Assembly (NCBI RefSeq): GCF_029963765.1
Contig: NZ_JALBYU010000009.1
Coordinates: 1-64,000 of the forward strand
DNA from: Pseudomonas sp. UYIF39
GTDB lineage: Bacteria; Pseudomonadota; Gammaproteobacteria; Pseudomonadales; Pseudomonadaceae
Length of the DNA: 64,000 nucleotides
Direction of reading: 5' to 3'
A program made the position numbers and the translations under genes. The first letter of the stretch is position 1. Every line of letters starts with the position of its first letter. Below are positions 20,490 to 30,048 of the stretch, piece by piece. Under the pieces are notes generated by a model. The model was not told the origin of the DNA. It saw nothing but the letters and a program-made list of their open reading frames with translations, and searched no databases.

Positions 20490-21458
20490 ATGCCGCGTAC
20501 GCTCATAAGAAAGAACCCGAGCAACTTCAAGACCCTGCCGTTATTCGTCGAAGCGACTCCCGAAGGCCTGAGTTATCAAAGCGTCGGGATGCCTCTCAAT
20601 TTCTCCCAGACGCTGCAACGTCGCCGTCCGGTGACGGTGGCCGACACACAGCGATTTTCGCTGGAGCTGGCCAACCTCGGGGTCTCGGTGCGCCTGACCC
20701 TGCATTGGCAGAACCGCGATTACTGGGTGTTAGTGCGTCAACGTCGGCAAGACCGTGGCGACGTGGTGCTCAAGCTGATCTCCGGCTACGTGCCCGCCCA
20801 TGAGCTGAACCTGCCGCTGCACACGGCGATTCAGGAAATTGCCGAAGAGTGCCTGCTGGAAACCCCGGAAGGCTGGCTCGGCGGGCGTTTCAATGACACT
20901 TGGCTGCCGGCGCCCTACTCGTCCGCGCTGCATTATCGCGAAGCCCTGCCGTTTCGCCTGACGCCGCTGTCCGGTTCGGCGCGGCCGGTGCGTTGCGCCA
21001 AGATGCAGTTGATCGAACGCCCCCGGGCTTACGTGCATTTGCCGACGGCCTCGCTGCAATTGATCTATGACTTGCGCCTGGACGTGCCCAAGGAAGCCAA
21101 ATCCCTGAGCCTGTTCCATGTCGACGAACGACTGGAAGGCGATCAACTGGTGGCCCGACTCGATCGAAAACGTCCCGACTTGTACTTGATGCCGCTGCAG
21201 GACGGCCAGCCGATGGCCGAGCTCTATACCTTGAAAAAGGATCAGCTGTACCCGGCGAGTACTCGCGGGTTGTTCCTGGCAGAGAGTTTTGCCCAGCAGG
21301 AAGGCTGGCTGGTGCGGGATGAGCGAATTCGCTGGAAGGATTGGGTGCGGCAGCAGGGCTTGAGCCCGCCGGGCAAAGATTCAGGTTTGGCGCGGTTGCG
21401 TGGGAAGGCGAAGCAATTGCTGAAGAAAATTGTGCCGCGTAAGAAAGTCAGCTCTTAA
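20490..21458 (+). CDS. Conserved hypothetical protein, third gene of the FAD/AKR run
   Basis: This is a 322-residue soluble protein that I do not recognise. It follows the aldo/keto reductase by 32 bases with an AGGAG ribosome site. There is no signal peptide or membrane helix. The segment ELNLPLHTAIQEIAEECLLETPEGW faintly resembles a NUDIX helix (E-x-AEE), but the full G-x5-E-x7-RE-x2-EE-x-G box is not there. The C terminus is strongly basic (GKAKQLLKKIVPRKKVSS), which could bind nucleic acid or membrane. Base composition matches the core genes. Confidence 0.6.
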   Translation: MPRTLIRKNPSNFKTLPLFVEATPEGLSYQSVGMPLNFSQTLQRRRPVTVADTQRFSLELANLGVSVRLTLHWQNRDYWVLVRQRRQDRGDVVLKLISGYVPAHELNLPLHTAIQEIAEECLLETPEGWLGGRFNDTWLPAPYSSALHYREALPFRLTPLSGSARPVRCAKMQLIERPRAYVHLPTASLQLIYDLRLDVPKEAKSLSLFHVDERLEGDQLVARLDRKRPDLYLMPLQDGQPMAELYTLKKDQLYPASTRGLFLAESFAQQEGWLVRDERIRWKDWVRQQGLSPPGKDSGLARLRGKAKQLLKKIVPRKKVSS

Positions 21459-21462
21459 AAGC

Positions 21463-21536
21463 AAAAGATCGCAGCCTCATTTCACTCGACAGCTCCTACA
21501 TTGAAATGCGATTCCCTGTAGGAGCTGCGATCTTTT
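21463..21536. repeat. Second REP class copy between the hypothetical gene and hldE
   Basis: AAAAGATCGCAG (21463-21474) and CTGCGATCTTTT (21525-21536) are the outer arms. The inner CAGCTCCTACA and TGTAGGAGCTG repeat those at 15.66 and 54.84 kb. It lies between convergent genes and probably terminates transcription from both sides. Confidence 0.85.
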
Positions 21537-21542
21537 ATGACT

Positions 21543-22967
21543 TCACTCGGACTTGCGGATCTTCTCGACAATCGCGGTCGTCGAGCTGTTTTCCACCAGC
21601 CCCAACACTTTCACAGTGCCGCCGTAAGCGGTCACGATGTCCGCACCGACAACCTGCTCGATTCCGTAGTCCCCGCCCTTGACCAGCACATCCGGCTTGA
21701 CCTCGCGCAGAAGGTTTTCCGGGGTGCCTTCAGCGAAGCTGATCACCCAATCCACCGCACCCAGACCTGCCAGTACGGCCATGCGACGGTCGACGCTGTT
21801 GATCGGACGACCCGGGCCTTTGAGGCGGCTGACCGACGCATCGTCATTGACCGCAACGATCAAGCGATCGCCCTGAGCTCGTGCCTGCTCAAGGTAGGTC
21901 ACGTGGCCGGCGTGCAAAATGTCGAAGCAGCCGTTGGTGAAGACGATCTTCTCTTTGTGCGCACGCGCATCATCGACCGCCAGCAACAGCTGCTCAAGAC
22001 CCAGCACACCGCGCTCCGAACCTTCTTCACGCTGGATGGCACGACGCAGTTCCGGTGCACTGATGGCTGCCGTACCCAATTTGCCAACCACAATACCCGC
22101 CGCCAGGTTGGCCAAGGCCACCGCGTGCGGCAGTTCTTCGCCAGCGGCAATAGCCGCCGCCAGGGTGGAAATCACCGTGTCGCCGGCACCGGTCACATCG
22201 AACACTTCACGGGCACGGGCCGGCAGGTGCAGCGCCGGATGATCCGGACGCAGCAGGGTCATGCCGTGTTCGCCGCGGGTCACCAGCAATGCGCCGAGGT
22301 CGAGGTCGTGCATCAACTGCGCACCCTTGTTCGCCAGCTCGTGCTCATCGGCGCAACCGCCGACGATGGTTTCGAATTCGCTGAGGTTCGGGGTGATCAG
22401 GCTCGCACCCCGATAGATCGAGAAATCCTTGCCCTTGGGATCGGCCAGCACCGGAATGCCACGGGCACGGGCCGCCTGGATCAGCATCTGATGGTTTTTC
22501 AACGCGCCTTTGCCGTAGTCGGACAGCACCAGCACCTTGATGCCTTCGAGCAATTCGTCGACTTGCTCGCCCAACGCCAACGCGTCGGTAGCGAAAGGTT
22601 CTTCGAAGTCGATACGCAGCAGTTGCTGGTGACGGCTCATGACCCGCAGCTTGACGATGGTCGGCTGGTGCGCGATGCGCTGGAACAACGCCCGTACGCC
22701 TGCACCTTCGAGGCTATTGGCCAGGCTGTCGGCGGCTTCATCGTCGCCGGTCACGCCGACCAGCGAGGCCGGGGCGCCGAGGGCGGCAATGTTCAACGCA
22801 ACGTTGGCGGCACCGCCCGGGCGGTCCTCGATTTGCTCGACCTTGACTACCGGTACCGGCGCCTCAGGGGAAATCCGTGAGGTACCACCATGCCAGTAAC
22901 GGTCGAGCATGACATCGCCGACCACCAAGACAGGGGCTTGATCGAATCGCGGCATGGACAACTTCAT
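21543..22967 (-). CDS. hldE: Bifunctional heptose 7-phosphate kinase / heptose 1-phosphate adenylyltransferase
   Basis: HldE makes ADP-heptose precursor for the LPS inner core. It has 474 residues from the ATG at 22967 (MKLSMPRFDQ). The N-terminal ribokinase-like domain runs to about residue 320 and has VVGDVMLDRYW, the GGAANVALN loop and the DVTGAGDTVISTL catalytic signature. The C-terminal nucleotidyltransferase domain has TNGCFDILHAGHVTYL with the HxGH motif. The heptosyltransferases waaC and waaF that use the product are in the cluster at 39-41 kb. Confidence 0.97.
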   Translation of the reverse strand: MKLSMPRFDQAPVLVVGDVMLDRYWHGGTSRISPEAPVPVVKVEQIEDRPGGAANVALNIAALGAPASLVGVTGDDEAADSLANSLEGAGVRALFQRIAHQPTIVKLRVMSRHQQLLRIDFEEPFATDALALGEQVDELLEGIKVLVLSDYGKGALKNHQMLIQAARARGIPVLADPKGKDFSIYRGASLITPNLSEFETIVGGCADEHELANKGAQLMHDLDLGALLVTRGEHGMTLLRPDHPALHLPARAREVFDVTGAGDTVISTLAAAIAAGEELPHAVALANLAAGIVVGKLGTAAISAPELRRAIQREEGSERGVLGLEQLLLAVDDARAHKEKIVFTNGCFDILHAGHVTYLEQARAQGDRLIVAVNDDASVSRLKGPGRPINSVDRRMAVLAGLGAVDWVISFAEGTPENLLREVKPDVLVKGGDYGIEQVVGADIVTAYGGTVKVLGLVENSSTTAIVEKIRKSE

Positions 22968-23058
22968 GGAGCAACCCACATACAAAATGAACAGGGGCGC
23001 GATATTAACACAGGGTTGGCGTGGGCTTGCGCATGGCATTAATGAGAGGATTTTTTGC

Positions 23059-23082
23059 GGCCGCCACCCCTCGGTGGCGGCC
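23059..23082. repeat. GC-rich stem-loop just past msbA
   Basis: GGCCGCCAC and GTGGCGGCC form a perfect 9-bp stem with a 6-nt loop, 9 bases after the msbA stop. On the minus strand it is followed by A residues rather than T, so it is not a standard intrinsic terminator. It may protect the 3' end of the transcript or attenuate read-through into hldE. Confidence 0.55.
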
Positions 23083-23090
23083 AGCGGGGG

Positions 23091-24893
23091 TCAGGCGATA
23101 CCCGCAGTAACCGGCTCGTCCAGGCCCATCGCATGCAAGCGCGAGTAGTAGCCGTTTTGCGCCAGCAGTTGAGCGTGGGTGCCGCGCTCGACGATTTCGC
23201 CATGGTCCATGACCAGGATCAGATCGGCTTTCTCGATGGTCGACAACCGGTGAGCAATCACCAGTGTGGTGCGACCTTTCATGACCTGATCCAGTGCCGC
23301 CTGAATATGCCGCTCGGACTCGGTGTCGAGAGCCGACGTTGCCTCGTCGAGAATCAGCAACGGTGCATTCTTCAACAAGGCCCGGGCAATCGCCAGGCGC
23401 TGACGCTGGCCACCGGACAGCAACACGCCGTTTTCCCCGACCTGGGTGTCCAGGCCCTGCGGCATCTCCGTGATGAAGTCCATCGCGTATGCATCCGTGG
23501 CGGCCTTTTCGATGTCGGCACGTGGTGCGCCGGCCAGGTCACCGTAAGCGATGTTGTTGGCGATGGTGTCGTTGAACAGGGTCACATGCTGCGTCACCTG
23601 CGCCACGTGCCGACGCAGATTGCGCAGACGATAGTCTTCGATTTCCACGTCATCGAGCATGATTTCGCCGGTTTCGTGGTGATAGAAACGCGGAATCAGG
23701 CTGGCCAGGGTCGACTTGCCGCTACCCGAGCGACCGACCAGGGCGATCATTTGCCCCGGCGCTGCCGTGAAGCTGATGTTCTTCAGCACTTCACGCTCGG
23801 TCCCTGGATAGGTGAAGCTCAGGTTGCGCACTTCCAGGTGACCGCTGACGCGATCGCGCTCGACGGTACCCTGGTCAATCTCTGGCTCGACGTCCAGTTG
23901 CTCGAAAATGCTCTCGGCACCGGCAACGCCTTTCTGGATTGTCGAGCTGACTTCCGACAGCTGCCGAATCGGCTTGGGCAACAGGCCCGCCGCGGTGATG
24001 TAGGCCACCAGGTCACCGGCGGTGGCATCACCGCGCAGGAACAGCACCAGAAACATCAGCACCGCCATGGCGGTATAGATCACCAATTGCAGCATGGGCG
24101 TGTAGACCGCACCGGTCTTGGTCATGCGCAGTTGCTTGTCGGTGTTGCCCTGGCTGGCTTCGGCGAAACGACGCTCTTCATAGCTCTCGCCGCCGAAGCT
24201 GCGCACTACGCGATAACCCTGGATGGTTTCGGAGGCCACGTGAGTCACGTCGCCCATCGCCACCTGGATTTTCTTGCTCTGCTTGCGGAATTTTTTGCTG
24301 GTGCTGCTCACCATAATCGCGATGATTGGCAGGATCGCCAGCATCACCAGGGTCAGTTTCCAGTTCATCCACAACAGGTAAGCAAACAGGAACACCACGG
24401 TCAGGCCTTCACGAATGACCACTTTGATGGCGTCCGTGGCAGCACCGGTGACCATGGTCACGTTGAAGGTGATGCGCGAAATCAGGTGCCCGGAGTTATG
24501 GGTATCGAAATAACGGTTGGGCAATACCAGCAACTTGTTGAACAGCTCCACACGCAAGTCGTGAACCAGCCCCAACGATACTTTGGCCAGGTAATAGTTA
24601 CCCAGGAAAGACCCCAGACCTTGCCAGGCGGCGATCAGAATGATCAGCAGCGGCACGGCCATCAGCAACTGCAAGTCTTGCAGATAGGGGACAGTCGGGA
24701 AGAGCACCGCTTCGGGGTTGCTCAGGCCATCGACGAAGTATTTGAGAATCCCTGCGAGCATTGGCTGCGTCGAGGCAAAAATCACGAAGCCGACGATACT
24801 GATGGCAAACATGCCCCAGTACGGGCGCACATACGACAGCAGGCGCAGGTAAATCTTCAAGCTCGACGGCGCAGGCGAATCAGGGCTGGTCAT
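23091..24893 (-). CDS. msbA: Lipid A flippase, ABC transporter MsbA
   Basis: MsbA flips lipid A-core across the inner membrane using ATP. It has 600 residues from the ATG at 24893 (MTSPDSPAPSS). Six transmembrane helices are followed by a nucleotide-binding domain with Walker A GRSGSGKST, ABC signature LSGGQRQRLAIARALL, Walker B LLILDEATSALD and the switch IAHRLST. It lies upstream of hldE on the same strand, 123 bases away, so precursor synthesis and transport genes are adjacent. Confidence 0.96.
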   Translation of the reverse strand: MTSPDSPAPSSLKIYLRLLSYVRPYWGMFAISIVGFVIFASTQPMLAGILKYFVDGLSNPEAVLFPTVPYLQDLQLLMAVPLLIILIAAWQGLGSFLGNYYLAKVSLGLVHDLRVELFNKLLVLPNRYFDTHNSGHLISRITFNVTMVTGAATDAIKVVIREGLTVVFLFAYLLWMNWKLTLVMLAILPIIAIMVSSTSKKFRKQSKKIQVAMGDVTHVASETIQGYRVVRSFGGESYEERRFAEASQGNTDKQLRMTKTGAVYTPMLQLVIYTAMAVLMFLVLFLRGDATAGDLVAYITAAGLLPKPIRQLSEVSSTIQKGVAGAESIFEQLDVEPEIDQGTVERDRVSGHLEVRNLSFTYPGTEREVLKNISFTAAPGQMIALVGRSGSGKSTLASLIPRFYHHETGEIMLDDVEIEDYRLRNLRRHVAQVTQHVTLFNDTIANNIAYGDLAGAPRADIEKAATDAYAMDFITEMPQGLDTQVGENGVLLSGGQRQRLAIARALLKNAPLLILDEATSALDTESERHIQAALDQVMKGRTTLVIAHRLSTIEKADLILVMDHGEIVERGTHAQLLAQNGYYSRLHAMGLDEPVTAGIA

Positions 24894-25008
24894 GAGAACC
24901 CGTTGTATGAGAAAAGAGCCCGCGAGTGTAACACAGGCCATTTTAGTCTCTGAGCTGCGGTAACATGGCCGGCTATCCATGCCTCACGGCACCCAACCCG
25001 GAGTATTG

Positions 25009-25650
25009 ATGCAAGCGCTTGATCACACCCGATATCTCGCCCTGCGCGAGGGAGCACAAGTCCTTGAAGCGGATGGTTCGGGGGACAAGGTTTTGCGGTT
25101 GACGGACGGTTCAATACTCAAACTGTTTCGCCGCAAACGCCTGCTGACGTCGGCCGCGTGGTACCCGTACGCCAAACGCTTTGCCGACAACTGCGATGCG
25201 TTGCGTGAACGGCACATCCCCTGCCCGTCGATTCGTCAGGTTTACCGTATTGCGAGTATCGAGCGCGATGCCGTGCACTACGACCCACTGCCGGGCCAGA
25301 CCCTGCGTCAGCTGCTGGACATCCAGGGCGATGCCGATCCGTTGCGCGGTCAATTGGGGGTCTTCATGGCCACTTTGCATGAGCGAGGGATTTATTTTCG
25401 CTCGGCACACTTGGGCAACATCGTGCTCACACCTGAGCATCAGTTGGGCCTGATCGACATTGCCGACATGCGAGTGTATCGCCGTCCGTTGCGCAAGACC
25501 CTGCGGCTGCGCAACTTCAAGCATATGGTGCGCTACCCGCAAGATCGGCAATGGTTGCTCGACGGTCGCGGCGAAGTCTTCATGCAGAATTATGCCAAGA
25601 CCCAGAGCATCTGCTCCCCGGAGGAGCTGAGCGTCGCCCTGCAAAAATGA
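25009..25650 (+). CDS. LPS-kinase-like ('toluene tolerance') protein
   Basis: This is a 213-residue cytoplasmic protein with a protein-kinase-like outline: ILKLFRRKRLLTSAA in the N lobe, LHERGIYFRSAHLGNIVLTPEHQLGLIDIADMR in the C lobe. The position of the usual H-x-D catalytic Asp is occupied by FRSAHLGN, while the metal-binding LIDIAD is kept. I choose the ATG at 25009 (MQALDHTRY) after CGGAG. It is divergent from msbA and convergent with waaL. In other pseudomonads the same slot next to waaL holds a gene annotated as toluene-tolerance related; the biochemical role is unknown. Confidence 0.65.
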   Translation: MQALDHTRYLALREGAQVLEADGSGDKVLRLTDGSILKLFRRKRLLTSAAWYPYAKRFADNCDALRERHIPCPSIRQVYRIASIERDAVHYDPLPGQTLRQLLDIQGDADPLRGQLGVFMATLHERGIYFRSAHLGNIVLTPEHQLGLIDIADMRVYRRPLRKTLRLRNFKHMVRYPQDRQWLLDGRGEVFMQNYAKTQSICSPEELSVALQK

Positions 25651-25658
25651 TCTGATGG

Positions 25659-25685
25659 CCTTCGCCCCCGGGGAGGAGGCGAAGG
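25659..25685. terminator. Hairpin between convergent genes
   Basis: CCTTCGCC (25659-25666) and GGCGAAGG (25678-25685) form an 8-bp stem between the ends of the kinase-like gene and waaL. There is no strong T tract on either side; convergent position suggests a bidirectional terminator. Confidence 0.5.
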
Positions 25686-25692
25686 TCAGGCA

Positions 25693-26820
25693 TTACGCCA
25701 GCGCGGGTTGCCGCGCCCTCAGTACGCGAGACAGGATCATCGCGGCGGGCAGCAGCACCAGTGGCCACAACTCGTCAGGGTTACCAATCAGCAAACTGCC
25801 ATCGAAGTTCAGCATCACCAGCGCACACGCCAGGTACATACCCCACACGTCGCGTAGACGCCAGGCCTGCCAAAGGGAGGCGGCCATCAGCGCTACGAAC
25901 AACACCAGCGCGACCCCGCCGCTGTACAGTCCCAGCGCTACGAAAATGTTGTGCGGATGCTGAATCGGCATCCAGCCATCGAGTACCTGGGCGGTGTGAA
26001 AGCCGATGCCGCAGCCCAATACCCAGCCGCAGTTGCGCCACTCGCCGACCATGATATGGAAAATCTCGATGCGGTATGAATCACCTCGGTTCCAGAGAGA
26101 CTGGTACCAGGCTTCGTTGTGCACCGCCAGGAACACCAGGCCTAAAACGATTGCGCAAATTACCACCGCACTGCCTACCAGCCGCGGCTTGTGGTAAATG
26201 CCGTAAAGCACCCAGAGACCAAACAGGAACACAGCCCCCACAAACGCAGTACGCGTCTGCAGGACGAAGGCTACCGCGAACACCGACAAAACGATGGCCA
26301 GGCCAGCCTCGATGTACTTTCGCGTCCTGAGCCAGATTGGCAGCGCCAGCGCCAACGAACAGAACAGCCAAATGCTGGCGTAGATGACGTTCTCCAGGCG
26401 TGCCGGAAGCAGGGCCACCCGGCTGCCGACGGCAAATTCACCGGTTGCCCAACCGTAGAGCGCGCTGCTGAAGATGTACAACGTCAGAATCCAGAACTGA
26501 GCGCGGACAAACGCCGCACTGCGGAAGAACTGCGGATCGGTGAAGGCACCGACCACCATGACGAACATCAGTACATAGAAGACGTGTTTGTAGAACTGCA
26601 TCTGCCCTGCAATCGTCGCAGGCACCAGAAACCATAGAATGAACGCCAGCCAACCCCACGCCAGCGGCTCCTTGAGCAAGCCTGCACCGCGCTCCTTGAT
26701 CAGGAAGACCAGCCCTGGCAATGCCATCAGGGCGTAGAACAGGTTGTTGGTCCACTTCGACGACCAGCCCACCACAAAGCTCAAAAGAAACAGACAGAGC
26801 ACCGTTCCGAAATACGCCAT
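25693..26820 (-). CDS. waaL: O-antigen ligase (WaaL/Wzy_C family)
   Basis: WaaL joins undecaprenyl-linked O-antigen to lipid A-core at the periplasmic face. This protein has 375 residues and about ten or more hydrophobic segments, with a large periplasmic loop near VHNEAWYQSLWNRGDSYRIEIFHIM and the family's W-x-GCGIGFHT and QHPHNIFVALGLYSGG motifs, whose His is the key residue in characterised ligases. I choose the ATG at 26820 (MAYFGTV) because AGGAAAG precedes it; an ATG at 26856 overlapping the upstream gene has no ribosome site. It is the last gene of the LPS-core cluster. Confidence 0.87.
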   Translation of the reverse strand: MAYFGTVLCLFLLSFVVGWSSKWTNNLFYALMALPGLVFLIKERGAGLLKEPLAWGWLAFILWFLVPATIAGQMQFYKHVFYVLMFVMVVGAFTDPQFFRSAAFVRAQFWILTLYIFSSALYGWATGEFAVGSRVALLPARLENVIYASIWLFCSLALALPIWLRTRKYIEAGLAIVLSVFAVAFVLQTRTAFVGAVFLFGLWVLYGIYHKPRLVGSAVVICAIVLGLVFLAVHNEAWYQSLWNRGDSYRIEIFHIMVGEWRNCGWVLGCGIGFHTAQVLDGWMPIQHPHNIFVALGLYSGGVALVLFVALMAASLWQAWRLRDVWGMYLACALVMLNFDGSLLIGNPDELWPLVLLPAAMILSRVLRARQPALA

Positions 26821-26845
26821 GGTGTTCTTTCCTGACCGCATGCCG

Positions 26846-27613
26846 CTAAATTCCATGTAACACCCAACCTATTGCCAGACCCAAGATAAGAGCTGCGATC
26901 AGCTTCAGCCGATCGAGACGTTTACGCCGTAATTTGTTCACCCGCTCCTTGGGAACTACCACATGCTCACCGAAACCGGTGTGCAATACCGCGTCATTTT
27001 CCAGAATCAACGCATAGCGGTTTTCGCCAGCATACCGACGCGACAGGTCTTTTTCCCCGGAAAATTCGGAATACGGTGCATGCGTCAAGTAATCCGCGCG
27101 ACGACGCAGCCCTGGATTAAAGGAAAAACCTTGCCACTCGGCTTTTTGCGAGCCAAGTACGTAAAAAGGAATGCCATGGCTGACTTTGCGCTCGCTCAGG
27201 AACACGTAAGGACTGTGAACCATCAGGTCATGATTGAAGCTGCGCAGCCACACCTGCAGTGCCTGCGGATCTTCCTCCAGCAGGCATTGGGACTCTTCGA
27301 TGAACCCTTCGCGGTAAAAGTCCCAATCGTCTTCACAGTGAAAAATCCACGATGTCTGCACTTGAGCATAAGCGGCATCGATAGATCGCAACTGCCCCAG
27401 GCGCGGCTTGTTGATGAAGAACTGGGTATGCGCCCTCCAGTGTTCTGGAATACAGGTCTCTACGGCGCTGTCGCCGGAGTCCTCTGTAATGAACACTTTA
27501 CGGATGGGCGCCGTGTTGAACCGGTCGAACGTCTCGAGGGTACGCTTCAACAGATCGAAGCGACCGCAACTAGTAATTACTACCGAAATGTCGCTAGTCT
27601 CGCTGAACAGCAT
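26846..27613 (-). CDS. Glycosyltransferase, GT2-like, with C-terminal membrane anchor
   Basis: This is a 255-residue GT-A fold enzyme. DISVVITSCGRFDLLKRTLETF is the nucleotide-sugar-binding strand, and WIFHCEDDWDFYREGF contains a DxD-like acidic motif (EDDWDF). The last 18 residues (LIAALILGLAIGWVLHGI) form a membrane anchor after a basic stretch. It sits where PAO1 carries the rhamnosyltransferase gene wapR, between ssg and waaL, but I cannot confirm orthology from sequence. It probably adds an outer-core sugar. Confidence 0.7.
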   Translation of the reverse strand: MLFSETSDISVVITSCGRFDLLKRTLETFDRFNTAPIRKVFITEDSGDSAVETCIPEHWRAHTQFFINKPRLGQLRSIDAAYAQVQTSWIFHCEDDWDFYREGFIEESQCLLEEDPQALQVWLRSFNHDLMVHSPYVFLSERKVSHGIPFYVLGSQKAEWQGFSFNPGLRRRADYLTHAPYSEFSGEKDLSRRYAGENRYALILENDAVLHTGFGEHVVVPKERVNKLRRKRLDRLKLIAALILGLAIGWVLHGI

Positions 27614-27652
27614 TTATTTGCACCGCACCATTGGTTGGTTAATCGCCCGGCT

Positions 27653-28609
27653 TCACAGCCCCAGCGACAAGCGTAATTTTTCTTTCCAGCCCAGCGGGAC
27701 ATGCTCGCGCAGCGGCGCACGCAGGGCCTCGACAATCGCATGCCCGACAGCCCGGAACGTGTAACGCTGTTCTACCAACGCCTGGCCGGCCAATGAAATG
27801 GCCTCAGTCAGCTGTGGGGACTCGCGCAACACCGCCAGCTTTTCCCTGAGTTCGTCGCGGGTTCGATAGAGCACGATGTTGTGCATATCGACAAACCCCA
27901 GCGCGCGATTCTCTGCTTCCCCTTGATCGTAAGCAAACAGCACACAACCACAGGCCATGGCCTCGAAGTTCTTGATCATGTATTCGCCCATGCCGACGTC
28001 AGCACTCACGAAGTAACGGATCCGGCTCAACGTCTCGCAGTATTCCTCACCCGACTTGGTGCGGGTGATCAGCAGGTTCTCCACTTCAGCCACGGACTCG
28101 AGCATGGCCTTGCGTCCGGCATACGCAACACTATTTAGACTACCGACAAAACCCAGCTCGATATCCCGTTCACGCTGGCAGTTTTGCAACAGCGCCTGAT
28201 CGTAACCCTTGGGCACGAAATGCGCGTCAAACCCTTCATCACGCAAGCGCTGGCTGACCATGAAGCCCGAGCTGATCACCCGCGCCCAAGGCAGCTTGCG
28301 GTAATGGGCGCTGAACTTGCCGGTGTACTTGCACGGGATGTAATTCTGGTACGCATCGTGCTCCAGAATAACCAGATTGGGCAGGGTTTGTATGAACCTC
28401 ACCTGTCTGATTTCTTTTTTGAACCGCAGAAAAAAAACAATCCGGTCGTAGCGGGTCACATCGACATGCTTGCGAAAATACCCACGCAAGTCGTCCTGCT
28501 CCGCGCTGGTCAGCTCGCGCTTGTCGCAGTCGCAGTGCTCGGCAATACCGTCATACAGTCGATCGAGGATCGCTCGCTGCTCTTTCTGCACCAGAAACAG
28601 AACTTTCAA
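27653..28609 (-). CDS. ssg: Cell-surface glycosyltransferase, Ssg-like
   Basis: This is a 318-residue GT-B-like enzyme with the C-terminal pattern of CgeB/GT1-type transferases: YFVSADVGMGEYMIKNFEAMACGCVLFAYDQGEAE, containing the E-x7-E-like sugar-nucleotide contact. The start is TTG at 28609, overlapping the dnpA stop by four bases (TTGA) with GGAAAGAGAGA upstream. Position between dnpA and the next glycosyltransferase matches ssg of other pseudomonads, a gene linked to surface polysaccharide and phage sensitivity. Name given by synteny and family; donor and acceptor are unknown. Confidence 0.68.
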   Translation of the reverse strand: MKVLFLVQKEQRAILDRLYDGIAEHCDCDKRELTSAEQDDLRGYFRKHVDVTRYDRIVFFLRFKKEIRQVRFIQTLPNLVILEHDAYQNYIPCKYTGKFSAHYRKLPWARVISSGFMVSQRLRDEGFDAHFVPKGYDQALLQNCQRERDIELGFVGSLNSVAYAGRKAMLESVAEVENLLITRTKSGEEYCETLSRIRYFVSADVGMGEYMIKNFEAMACGCVLFAYDQGEAENRALGFVDMHNIVLYRTRDELREKLAVLRESPQLTEAISLAGQALVEQRYTFRAVGHAIVEALRAPLREHVPLGWKEKLRLSLGL

Positions 28610-30048
28610 TTGGTCTCTCTCTTTCCAGACAGCTCTTGGACCCAGAATAATTCGTGGCGTCGCACCGCTTTACGGAAGAACTCGTTTTCGCCGAAAGCCG
28701 GCCAGTGTCGGGCCGCCAGACAACGCTGTATCGCCCGGCGAAGTAGACGTTTGAGGGGAAGTCGGGGCTGAAGGTCGTGCATCATGCCCAACGACATAGC
28801 CTTGTGCCTCTGTTTTTCGGTCGACAGACAAAGCGCCCAGGGCCGCAACGGTTCGTGATCATTGATCTGTGGTGGCAGTGTCACGCCGGTGCTGGCATCA
28901 CCCATTGGCCAGCGATCGTTGTCGTGTAGATGATTGGCGTAATGCAACAAGGTTTCGGGTTGCCAGGCTGTACCGTTCAGTGCCTGCATCACCGCTTGCT
29001 GTGAGCTTAGATGGTCTGGGTGCGGGTCGAAACGCGGATGTGGCAAAACGATGACCTGGGGCTGGATACGCTCGATCAACTCACTCAGGTCGGCCAAAAG
29101 GTTGTTCCAGGACGGTATGCCATCGACGTCACTGCCCAGCGCAAACGGATTGAACCGTCGAAAATATCGGGTATCGCCAAGCTGTGCCTCACGGGAAGCC
29201 ACGGCCTCGGTCGGCGCGCTTTGCATGGCGGACAATTGCAGGCAGAAATACCCCAACTGAATACAGCGTTCCTGAGGTACGCCGCCCCACAGCGGTACGC
29301 TGATGCTGTCCCAGGCGCGAAGCGAGCCTTTCAACCGGGACGCTTCGACGCCATTGAGCCCCATTTGCTGATAGTGCCCGGCCTCGATTTCACCGGCGGT
29401 CAAGGTCACGATCCAGCTTTGACTGGCGCTGCTGTACAAACCGAATGCGGCCAACTCGGCATCGTCGGCGTGGGGCGCGATCACCATCACCCGTTGACGG
29501 CTGTAATCCGGATGCTCGAACGCCCTGAGCACCGGCTCACCCAGCAGTCGGCAGAAACGCCCACGCAGACGTAACTCACCTTGCGACAGAACCTGCGCCT
29601 GACCACTGAGGTTGAGGTAACGCAGGCCGTTCACACCACGCTCGAAGGTTTGTCGGTCCGGGTTATCCCCCCCCGCCAACTCGACCACGGGATCGATGAA
29701 GCGTCCCAGCCAGGTGCTTTTTATCCGCAGCGCCAAAACCAGAGTGACGTCGTCGACCAGCATGACGCCGTCGTCCAGGCGCAAACGCTCACCGTCAAGG
29801 TGAACCTTGGGCTGCTGGGTGTACGGTGGAAAGCTGTATTGATAATCGTCTTTGGGTGAATAAAACAAATGGTCGGCAAACCATGCCTCGTGGGCAATCC
29901 AGCCCAGAACCGCGAGCACCAACGGCAGCCACCAGGTCACCAGCACCCCCATGGCAATCAATAGCACCAGCGCGACGAGCAGACCAATGCGTTTGTTGCG
30001 CCGATGGCGCTTGAGCAATTGCTGTTTGCGGTTCATGGGCTGACTCAT
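28606..30048 (-). CDS. dnpA: PIG-L family de-N-acetylase DnpA
   Basis: This is a 480-residue protein with two N-terminal hydrophobic segments (about residues 15-50) and a LmbE/PIG-L deacetylase domain. The zinc-binding motif is VIAPHADDAELAAFG, with a second site in LPHPRFDPHPDHLSSQQAV. The start is the ATG at 30048 (MSQPMNRKQQ), which overlaps the mig-14 stop (ATGA). In P. aeruginosa the gene at this position, dnpA, affects antibiotic persistence. A de-N-acetylation of a core or surface sugar is the likely activity, inferred from the family. Confidence 0.85.
   Translation of the reverse strand: MSQPMNRKQQLLKRHRRNKRIGLLVALVLLIAMGVLVTWWLPLVLAVLGWIAHEAWFADHLFYSPKDDYQYSFPPYTQQPKVHLDGERLRLDDGVMLVDDVTLVLALRIKSTWLGRFIDPVVELAGGDNPDRQTFERGVNGLRYLNLSGQAQVLSQGELRLRGRFCRLLGEPVLRAFEHPDYSRQRVMVIAPHADDAELAAFGLYSSASQSWIVTLTAGEIEAGHYQQMGLNGVEASRLKGSLRAWDSISVPLWGGVPQERCIQLGYFCLQLSAMQSAPTEAVASREAQLGDTRYFRRFNPFALGSDVDGIPSWNNLLADLSELIERIQPQVIVLPHPRFDPHPDHLSSQQAVMQALNGTAWQPETLLHYANHLHDNDRWPMGDASTGVTLPPQINDHEPLRPWALCLSTEKQRHKAMSLGMMHDLQPRLPLKRLLRRAIQRCLAARHWPAFGENEFFRKAVRRHELFWVQELSGKRETN

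Noticed and set aside
20826..20890. NUDIX domain in the hypothetical protein at 20490
   Set aside because: EIAEECL recalls part of a NUDIX helix, but the G-x5-E and RE-x2-EE-x-G parts are missing.
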